Below are positions 18,655-26,900 of a DNA stretch of 64,000 nucleotides, one piece after another. Position 1 is the stretch's first letter. Every line of letters starts with the position of its first letter. The DNA is from Peptococcaceae bacterium UBA4068 (GTDB lineage Bacteria > Bacillota > Dehalobacteriia > UBA4068): positions 13,077-77,076 of the forward strand of contig DFZA01000005.1 in the NCBI GenBank assembly GCA_002382665.1. Direction: 5' to 3'. The notes beneath the pieces were generated by a model. That model made no database searches, was not told the origin of the DNA, and saw nothing but the letters and a program-made list of their open reading frames with translations. Position numbers and translations under genes: made by a program.

Positions 18655-19335
18655 ATGCGGGTTGTAAAAGAGGCTGAAGAACGCAGAAACGAGATACTTG
18701 ACGCAGCAGATGAGCTTTTTAATCAAAAGGGTTTTGACGGCACAAGTACAAACGATATTCTCGAAAAGGTCGGAATTGCACGGGGAACGCTGTATTATCA
18801 CTTTAAGTCGAAAGAAGATATTATGGACGCGTTGATTGAGCGGTATAATGTCCGTATTTTAGGCGCTGCGCGGGAAGTTGCCGCAGACAAGAGCATACCC
18901 GTAACAGAGCGCATTATCAGAGTTATTATGGCGATACAGATAAGTGGCGGAAGTAACAAGGAAATTATGGAGCATATTCACAAGCCGTCCAACGCGCTGA
19001 TGCATCAAAAAATACAAAAGGTCATAATCAACGGCATTACACCGATACTGGCGGGAATAATCTGCGAAGGCATTGAGCAGGGACTGTTCCATACGCCGTT
19101 TCCGTATGAATGCATGGAAATGATTATAGCCTATGCGAATGCCGTTTTTGATGATGATATGGTTGATTTAACGACCGAGGAGCGCGCCTCTCGCATACAG
19201 GCGTATATTTTCAACACAGAGAGACTGCTCGGAGCCGAAAGCGGAAGTCTTATGAGCATTATGCAGTTATTTGGCAGCGGGACTGGAAGCAGCAGCCCAG
19301 AGAGCAGCCATGATTTCGCTTGTAAAACCGATTGA
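18655..19335 (+). CDS. TetR-family transcriptional repressor
   Basis: 226 aa. N-terminal helix-turn-helix at about 28-50 (TSTNDILEKVGIARGTLYYHFKSKED), with a helical ligand-binding C-terminal part. Start ATG with AAGGAGGTG upstream. The following permease begins 23 nt later and an ATPase follows, so it probably controls export of the compound it senses through the palindrome at 18617-18637. Confidence 0.93.
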   Translation: MRVVKEAEERRNEILDAADELFNQKGFDGTSTNDILEKVGIARGTLYYHFKSKEDIMDALIERYNVRILGAAREVAADKSIPVTERIIRVIMAIQISGGSNKEIMEHIHKPSNALMHQKIQKVIINGITPILAGIICEGIEQGLFHTPFPYECMEMIIAYANAVFDDDMVDLTTEERASRIQAYIFNTERLLGAESGSLMSIMQLFGSGTGSSSPESSHDFACKTD

Positions 19336-19358
19336 AAAGCTTGAATTAGAGGTGACTT

Positions 19359-21677
19359 ATGTATTACAGATTAATCCGCAATGACATGTTAAAGAGTAAA
19401 GCGATAACACTGATTACAATAATCTTTGTTGCTGCCGCGGCTATGCTTATTTGTCTCGCAGCAGTGCTTGTCGTTAATTTAACCGGTGCGATAGATACGT
19501 TAATGACGCAGGCAAAAACCCCGCATTTTATGCAGATGCATTCCGGTGAAATTGATACTGAGCGGCTTTGGAGTTTTACGGAGCATAACAGCAATGTCGA
19601 TCAATTTCAGGTGCTTGAATTTCTCAATGTTGACGGCGCGCGGATTGTCATTGACGGAAAATCGCTTGCCGACAGTGTTCAGGACAATGGCTTTAGTACG
19701 CAGAGCGAAAAGTTTGATTACCTTCTTGACCTTGACGGAAACGTTATAAATGCAGCCGACGGGGAGATTTATGTTCCGATCTGCTATATGAAGGACGGCG
19801 CCGCCAAGATTGGTGACAAGGTTGCCATCTGCGGTAAGCAATTTACCGTTGCAGGATTTCTCCGCGATTCGCAGATGAATTCGTTACTCGCCTCATCAAA
19901 GAGGTTCCTTATCAGCAAAAATGACTATGCGGATATTAAGGGTTTCGGCAGCACGGAATATCTGATTGAGTTTAGATTAAAGGATTTATCCCAGCTCAGC
20001 GCATTCGAAAACGCTTACGCCGCCACGGGACTTGAAGCAAACGGACCGACGATTACATATCCGCTTTTCAAAACAATTAATGCAATTTCCGACGGGCTGA
20101 TGATTGCGGTTATTCTTCTTGTAAGCGCGCTTGTTGTGGCAATTGCTTTTATCTGCATACGCTTCACGCTGCTAGCAAAAATCGAGGACGATTACCGGCA
20201 AATAGGCGTTATGAAAGCAATAGGGTTGCGCACCTCCGACATCAAGAAAATATACTTGGCAAAATACATAGTAACTGCGACCGTTGGCTGTATTCTCGGA
20301 TTTGCACTTTCATTTATATTCAGAGGTATGCTGCTGGAAAACATTCGGCTTTATTTTGGTGAAAGCGGAAGTTCCTCTTTAGCCTTGCTTTTCGGCATAA
20401 TCGGCGTTTTGCTTGTATTCCTGGCCATTATCGCCTTTGTCAGCGGAGTGCTGAGACGCTTTCGCAAAATATCCGCCGCGGAAGCAATACGCTTTGGTAC
20501 TGCACAGGAAAAAACTGCCGGCGCAAAGCATTTGCGCCTGAGCGGAAACAGGCTGATTGACACGAATATTTTTCTTGGTGTCAGAGATGTTTTTGCAAGG
20601 AAAAGACTTTACGCCACAATGTTTGCGGTGCTGGTGATTGCGGCGTTTATCATTATTGTCCCGCAGAATCTCTACAACACTATTTCCTCAAAAAGCTTTA
20701 TTACATATATGGGGATAGGAAACTGCGATCTGCGCCTCGACATTCAGCAGACCGATAATATTTCTCAAAAAGCGGCGGAAATTGCCAAGACAATGGAGAG
20801 TGACAAATCCGTATCCAAATATGTTGTGCTGACAACTAAAACGTTCAATGTAAAAACGGAGGGCGGATTGGAGGAACGGATAAAAATTGAGTTAGGCGAT
20901 CATTCGGTATTCCCAGTAAAATATTATCAGGGCAGAGCACCCGCTGCCAAAGATGATATTGCGCTTTCAGCTATCAACGCCGATGAGCTGGGCAAAAACG
21001 TCGGAGATGACCTGACGGTGGTGATCGACGGCAAACAAAAAGATCTCACGGTATGCGGAATTTATTCCGACATCACCAACGGTGGCAAAACCGCCAAAGC
21101 GGTTTTCAACGATAATTCAGCGGATATTATGTGGTGCAATATCTGCGCTGAGCTTTTGGATAAATCTCTGGTTGACAGCAAGGTTTCCCAATATGCGGAT
21201 AGATTCAATTTTGCTAAGGTATCCGGTATTGACGAGTATATTTCACAGACATTCGGCACGACAAAAGACTCAGTCAAAAAGGCCGCCGATGCTGCGGTTG
21301 CCGTTGCGCTGCTGATAACGGTGCTGGTTACACTGTTGTTTATGAAAATGCTTGTCGTAAAGGACAGATATTCTATTGCCGTAATCAAAGCATTCGGTTT
21401 CACAAACCAGGATATAAAGGCGCAGTATCTTGCGCGTGCGGTATTCATTCTGATTGTCGGCATTATTCTCGGCACGCTTTTGGCCAATACTCTCGGAGAG
21501 ACACTTGCAGGTATTGTTATCTCCCAGTTGGGGGTGTCATCGTTTAATTTTGCTATCAATCCGCTGGCAACGTATCTGCTTTGTCCGCTGATGATGGTAT
21601 TTGCGGTACTTATCGCGACGATTATTGGCGTATCGGCAGTGGGACAAATAAAAATATCCCAAAATATAAAGGAGTAA
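19359..21677 (+). CDS. ABC transporter permease, double FtsX module
   Basis: 772 aa. One N-terminal membrane helix (about 15-40), an extracellular domain, three helices (about 245-370), then a second similar module with one helix near 415, an extracellular domain and three helices at the C-terminus (about 645-765). This is the two-module FtsX/MacB-like layout used by mechanotransmission or lipid/peptide exporters. The ATPase gene begins 4 nt after its stop, so they form one complex. Confidence 0.88.
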   Translation: MYYRLIRNDMLKSKAITLITIIFVAAAAMLICLAAVLVVNLTGAIDTLMTQAKTPHFMQMHSGEIDTERLWSFTEHNSNVDQFQVLEFLNVDGARIVIDGKSLADSVQDNGFSTQSEKFDYLLDLDGNVINAADGEIYVPICYMKDGAAKIGDKVAICGKQFTVAGFLRDSQMNSLLASSKRFLISKNDYADIKGFGSTEYLIEFRLKDLSQLSAFENAYAATGLEANGPTITYPLFKTINAISDGLMIAVILLVSALVVAIAFICIRFTLLAKIEDDYRQIGVMKAIGLRTSDIKKIYLAKYIVTATVGCILGFALSFIFRGMLLENIRLYFGESGSSSLALLFGIIGVLLVFLAIIAFVSGVLRRFRKISAAEAIRFGTAQEKTAGAKHLRLSGNRLIDTNIFLGVRDVFARKRLYATMFAVLVIAAFIIIVPQNLYNTISSKSFITYMGIGNCDLRLDIQQTDNISQKAAEIAKTMESDKSVSKYVVLTTKTFNVKTEGGLEERIKIELGDHSVFPVKYYQGRAPAAKDDIALSAINADELGKNVGDDLTVVIDGKQKDLTVCGIYSDITNGGKTAKAVFNDNSADIMWCNICAELLDKSLVDSKVSQYADRFNFAKVSGIDEYISQTFGTTKDSVKKAADAAVAVALLITVLVTLLFMKMLVVKDRYSIAVIKAFGFTNQDIKAQYLARAVFILIVGIILGTLLANTLGETLAGIVISQLGVSSFNFAINPLATYLLCPLMMVFAVLIATIIGVSAVGQIKISQNIKE

Positions 21678-21681
21678 GCTT

Positions 21682-22440
21682 ATGAAGAAGATTATTATTG
21701 CGGAAAATATCGTGAAATTTTTCGGCGAAGGCGATGAAAAGCTCAATGTCCTTGATGGAGTGTCCGTGGAAATAAACGAAGGCGAGTTTGTTGCGGTTAT
21801 GGGGCCTTCGGGATCGGGAAAAACAACGCTTATGTTTACGCTGAGCGGAATGGACGGTATTGACAGCGGCAAGGTTATTTTTGATGACAGGGATTTAGCG
21901 GCAGTTGGAGAGAATGAGCTTGCGGATTTACGCAGAACAAAAATGGGATTTGTTTTTCAGCAGCCGACTATGCTAAAAAATTTAAATATCCTAGACAACA
22001 TTATTCTTCCGTCAATGCGCGGCAACAGAAAAAACGCCGTGGAGATTTCGCAGAAGGCGGAAGAGCTTATGAAAAGAACAGGCATTGGCGAGCTGGAAGA
22101 ACGTGAAATTACGCAGGTTTCGGGAGGACAGCTTCAGCGTGCGGGAATATGCCGCGCGCTGATCAACAACCCAGAAATTATCTTCGGCGATGAGCCTACG
22201 GGCGCGCTCAATTCCAAATCCGCGCAGGAGATTATGGACATATTTCGCGAAATCAACGCCGACGGTACTACGATTATGCTTGTAACTCACGATGCAAAGG
22301 TTGCGGCGCAGACGGAGCGTGTTATGTTCATGCGCGACGGAAAAATCATCAGAGAAATGCGGCTTGCGAAATTCAGCGGCACAGATATTGACGATAGGAT
22401 CAATAGAGTTACGGCAAAAATGCAGGAAATAGGAATATAA
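21682..22440 (+). CDS. ABC transporter ATP-binding protein (MacB/LolD-like)
   Basis: 252 aa. Walker A GPSGSGKTT (about 39-47), Q-loop FVFQQPTML, signature VSGGQLQRAGICRAL and Walker B IIFGDEPTGALNS. This class energises FtsX-type permeases. Downstream of the stop there is only a weak hairpin region before the nitroreductase gene. Confidence 0.94.
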   Translation: MKKIIIAENIVKFFGEGDEKLNVLDGVSVEINEGEFVAVMGPSGSGKTTLMFTLSGMDGIDSGKVIFDDRDLAAVGENELADLRRTKMGFVFQQPTMLKNLNILDNIILPSMRGNRKNAVEISQKAEELMKRTGIGELEEREITQVSGGQLQRAGICRALINNPEIIFGDEPTGALNSKSAQEIMDIFREINADGTTIMLVTHDAKVAAQTERVMFMRDGKIIREMRLAKFSGTDIDDRINRVTAKMQEIGI

Positions 22441-22593
22441 ATTACCTTATATTATTACTGTAAAGAAAAAATCCGCAGCAACCGTCACCGCTGCAAATTT
22501 CTTCGCGGTAAATGACGATTGATTTTTTCGTTTGTTTTCGTATATTAAAATTAGCAGGTAAGGAAATGTTTGCCATAGAAAAGGAGAATGACT

Positions 22594-23127
22594 ATGGACT
22601 TTTTAACCCTGGCAAAAGAGAGATATTCTGTTCGCAAATTCAGTCCCAAATCCATCGAAAAAGCAAAACTTGATCTTGTTTTAAAAGCAGGGCAGCTTGC
22701 TCCGACTGCTTGTAATCTGCAGCCGCAGCGAATTCTTGTCATCAACAGTGAAACAGCGCTGTCTAAACTAGATCAATGTACTCCATGGCGATTCGGCGCA
22801 CCGGCGGCACTGCTTGTCTGCTATGACAAAACAGTTTGTTGGCATCGGAGATTTGATGATAAAGCCAGCGGGGAAATAGACGCCAGTATTGTAACAACTC
22901 AGATGATGATGGAGGCCGCCAATATTGGCTTGACAACCACCTGGGTGATGATGTTTGATCCCGAAAAGATCGCCAAGACATTCAATTTGCCGGATAACTT
23001 TATACCGGTTGCTTTGCTGGTCATTGGCTATGCTGCGGATGATGTCGTCCCGAACCAACTGCATGAACAGCGTTTAGCGATTGATAATACAGTATTTTAT
23101 AACGATTTTGCCGATTATAGTTTATAA
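22594..23127 (+). CDS. Nitroreductase-family FMN oxidoreductase
   Basis: 177 aa from the ATG at 22594, chosen because AAGGAG lies 7 nt upstream; the ATG six bases earlier is too close to the site. N-terminal FMN-binding motif AKERYSVRKFSPK, then QLAPTACNLQPQRI, and a C-terminal LVIGYA segment. The family reduces nitro-aromatics, quinones or flavins with NAD(P)H. Monocistronic. Confidence 0.88.
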   Translation: MDFLTLAKERYSVRKFSPKSIEKAKLDLVLKAGQLAPTACNLQPQRILVINSETALSKLDQCTPWRFGAPAALLVCYDKTVCWHRRFDDKASGEIDASIVTTQMMMEAANIGLTTTWVMMFDPEKIAKTFNLPDNFIPVALLVIGYAADDVVPNQLHEQRLAIDNTVFYNDFADYSL

Positions 23128-23138
23128 TTTTTGTTCAC

Positions 23139-23303
23139 TGGGTTCCCGTCCCTACGGTAAAACACGTTCTTTGCCGTTGCGGAGAGTCTGCCAACAAACC
23201 ATTTTGCGAAGCTAAGCATGTATCTGTAAAATACTTGGATGATGGTGTTAAGTTACCAAACTCAGACTTTATGCCGAAAAAAGATGGGGGGAAAGAATTA
23301 TGA
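23139..23303 (+). pseudogene. Remnant of a CDGSH iron-sulfur domain gene
   Basis: The frame ending in TGA at 23301-23303 reads ...VLCRCGESANKPFCEAKHVSV.... CxC-x2-S-x3-P-x-C is the CDGSH (mitoNEET-type) cluster motif, although the final DGSH is changed to EAKH. No start codon or N-terminal half is present; an in-frame stop lies just upstream, inside the nitroreductase end. The stop overlaps the next remnant's ATG (ATGA), as in an old operon. Confidence 0.55.
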
Positions 23304-23374
23304 AGATTCAGTTTTGGTCTAAAACAAAAACCGGAAAATGGGCAGCTAGTTTAACTCTAATTTTTATCGTTTAA
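23300..23374 (+). pseudogene. Remnant of a small membrane protein gene
   Basis: ATG with GGGGGGAAAG upstream encodes MKIQFWSKTKTGKWAASLTL plus IFIV and then TAA. The start of a membrane helix is cut off, and further hydrophobic coding (LPFPIPFIAVLL) continues just downstream, so the gene appears to be broken. 24 codons remain. Function unknown. Confidence 0.45.
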
Positions 23375-23962
23375 TAGCTATAAAGTTAATTAATTTAGCA
23401 ACAATCAGACTTCCCTTTCCGATTCCGTTTATAGCAGTTTTACTGAAAACAAAGTGGGTCCGGGCATTGGATTATTCTCACGGCTGTAGCGCTGGAGAGT
23501 ACAGTATCAGGAAACCCTTATTTTGTAGTTTGAGGTAATCTATCAACTGCCCTGAAGGTGATAGGGTTGAGTTGACAGCTTAGGTAACGGGGTGGTGATA
23601 TAGGATAGATGTCAGATTATGATTAGTTTTCTTCGCTATTTTCTATCTCCTTTAATGTTTTCCAGTTTTCCACTCAGTTAGTCCGTTTACATGACCGCTA
23701 ATTACAAACGCTGCGGCGTATGAAGGACTGCGAAGAAGAGTAGCTTCTAGCAAAATACTATTCTGGTTTATCGATGCCTTTTCTCGGATATCTTTATTCC
23801 AGTGGCAATACAATCGGAATCAATAGTTACAATATGACTCCCTTTGGGAGCTCACGTTATATCCCCAGAGGTCTTGACTTTAAAAAAGTTAGCACTTACA
23901 ATAAAAATGCGACTAGAAATTATTACATGAGAAAATAGTTTGGAGACAGATTTTGACATTAG
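23375..23962. other. Intergenic stretch without recognisable genes
   Basis: Apart from the decayed hydrophobic coding at about 23380-23480, I see no open gene, RNA or clear terminator. It probably contains the promoter of the large SLH gene, but I cannot point to one with confidence. Confidence 0.5.
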
Positions 23963-23995
23963 TTGGTATATATAAATTATATGAGGAGGAATATT

Positions 23996-26900
23996 GTGAA
24001 GAAAAAGGTACTAGCAATTGTTCTATCATTGGCAATGATTATTTCGATGTTGCCAACAGCAGCGTTTGCTTCGGGTTTTGGCGACATGCCAAACGACTGG
24101 TCAACAAAAGCGCTTGAAAATGCTGTAAACAATGGTTTGTTAATAGGTGACAATGGCAAAATTATGCCAAATGACAATCTGACAAGAGCTCAAATGGCAA
24201 CCGTTGTAAATCGAGTCTTTGGGGCAACAGAAAAGGCATCTATAAGTAGTTATACCGACGTAGCAGCTAACGCATGGTATTATGATGAAATGGCAAAGGC
24301 TGTGCAAATGAAAACCTTTGTTGGCAGTGGAGACAAATTAAATCCAGACATGAATATTACTCGGGAGGAAGCTTTTTTAGTACTTGCCCGTGCATTCAAA
24401 TTATCTGGAGCTGCTGCGAGTGCACTTGATAAGTTCTCAGATAAAGCTTTAGTGAGCAGCTGGGCAAAAGATGGCGTTGCATCCCTTGTATCAGCAGGAT
24501 ATGTTTTAGGCTCGGATGGCCAATTAAATCCAAAGCAGAACATAACAAGAGCAGAATTCGCTCAAATGATGGACAATCTACTAAAGAATTATATCAAAAC
24601 AGCAGGCACATACACCACAGATTTTACAGGTAATGTAATGGTGAATGTACCGGATGTAACGCTAAAAAACATTAAAATCACAGGTGATTTGATTATCGGT
24701 GATGGAGTAGGAAATGGCGATGTCACGCTTGACGGCATAACAGTCACTGGAAGAACCATCATTCGTGGCGGTGGTGTGAATTCCATTAAAATCATTGGAA
24801 ACTCAAGCTTACAAAGCATAATTATTACTCGTGTAGACGGAGAAGTTAGAGTTTATGCCGAGGATGGAACACAAATTGGCGAGGTTATAGTTGATGGCAG
24901 CGATGACGTAACAATTGAAGGAAATTTTGGAACTGTAACAATCACTGCACCAGATGTTACAGTTACTGTAACATCTGCAACGATAGTATCAGTAAATCTT
25001 GATGGTGATAATTCCCAAATTATTGTTGGCGCAAATTCAACGATAAATACAGTAACGGCAGAGGCGGAAAATGCGACTGTTACGGCTTTGGCAGGCTCTG
25101 AAATTGAAGACATTGTGATAAACAGTGATGGAACAACGATTAATGGCACGGGTGATGTTGGAACAGTTGAAGCAAATGCAGACAACATTACAGTTACAAC
25201 ACCTGGAACCTCAGTTACCGCAGCAACGGGAACCACTGATGTTACAGCAGGGACAACACCTGTCCTGCCAGGAACAACCGAAACAGTTGACAGCGCCATT
25301 GGTGGCGGTGGTGGTGGCGGTGGTTCATCAACAGTAGCAGTAAGCACTATCAATAATGCAGATGTTGCTATTTCATCAGGTAGTGTTGTTTTTGGATATA
25401 CATTTACAGCAACAAGCGGTTCAGTTACATATGGACAAGCGAAAGCGGCTCCCTATTACTTAAATGTAGCCTCCTCTACAGTAACACTTACTGATGGGAC
25501 AAATTCATCGATTGCTTATGTGGAGGATTTAGAAATTGCAGATAATGGAACAGCAACATACGCAGATTTTGCTGCCATTCAAAGTAAATTCCTTGGCTTG
25601 GATTTTGTTCCTACAGAAGTCCTAATTCATTTAGTTGGAGCATCTTCTGTTAATTCTGGGGCAGATGAATGGACTAAGGATGTGACGATTTCTCTTGACG
25701 GAGAAGAGATTGCACTTCTTGCAGTAGTTGCGGCAGAAGGTAGTTACGCACAAGCTAATTTAAATATAGCTCAAAGCTTAGTAACATCATTACCTGATGG
25801 AGCAATAAAAACAGCTCTGCAGGCTAGAATAGATGCAGTACAAGATATCATTGATGCTACGGAAGCAGTAATAGTCGCAGAGAACTCACCTACGCAAGGT
25901 AATGTGGATACAGCACAAGGTATGGTAACCTCTTTGCCAGATGGGGTAGCCAAAACAGCTCTACAGGCTAGAATAGATGTAGTACAAGATATCATTGATG
26001 CAGAAACCTTAGCCGCAGCAAAAGAAACGGCACATGGTGCGTTAACGACTGCGCTGGGAACTTACACGGAATCTGATTATACAGCAGAAAATTGGACAGT
26101 CTTAACAGACTTCAAAACAGATGGAGATGCAGCAATTGATGCAGCAACAGATTTAGCAGGAGTAAGTTCAGCACAAACCACAGCAACAGAAGGAATGGCC
26201 GGAGTTGAGACAATTGCCGAGACCTTAGCCGCAGCAAAAGTAACAGCACATGGTGCGCTTACTACTGCATTAGCTACATATACAGAGAGTGATTACACGG
26301 CACCAAACTGGGCAACCTTAACAGGCTTCAAAACAGATGGAGATGCAGCAATTGATGCAGCAACAGATTTAGCAGGAGTAAGTTCAGCTCAAACCACAGC
26401 AACAGAAGGAATGGCCGGGGTTGAGACAATTGCCGAGACCTTGGCAGCAGCGAAGGTAACAGCAAAGGGTGTTCTTACTACTGCATTAGCTGATTATACA
26501 GAAGCTGATTATACAGCAGAAAATTGGACAGTCTTAACAGACTTCAAAACAGATGGAGATACAGCAATTGATGCAGCAACAGATTTAGCAGGAGTAAGTT
26601 CGGCTCAAACCACAGCAATAGAAGGAATGGCCGGAGTTGAGACAATTGCCGAAACCTTAGCCGCAGCAAAAGTAACAGCAAAGGGTGCGCTTACGACTGC
26701 GCTGGGAACTTACACGGAATCTGATTATACAGCAGAAAATTGGACAGTCTTAACAGACTTCAAAACAGATGGAGATACAGCAATTGATGCAGCAACAGAT
26801 TTAGCCGGAGTAAGTTCAGCACAAACCACAGCAACAGAAGGAATGGCCGGAGTTGAGACAATTGCCGAGACCTTAGCCGCAGCGAAAACAGCAATTGAAG

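Noticed and set aside
22441..22593. Terminator after the ABC transporter
   Set aside because: GCAGC/GCTGC and CCGC/GCGG pairings exist but without a T-tract directly after the stem; too weak to list.
23941..23995. TTGACA at 23953 as promoter of the large SLH gene
   Set aside because: The matching -10 would place the transcript start at the ribosome site, leaving no proper leader.
24853..25353. Minus-strand frame inside the large SLH gene
   Set aside because: Val/Pro/Ser-repetitive translation is the mirror of the Thr/Val-rich repeats; no independent signal.
26003..26866. CRISPR-like array
   Set aside because: The repeats are in-frame 216-bp coding units without spacers; no cas genes and no short direct-repeat arrays elsewhere.
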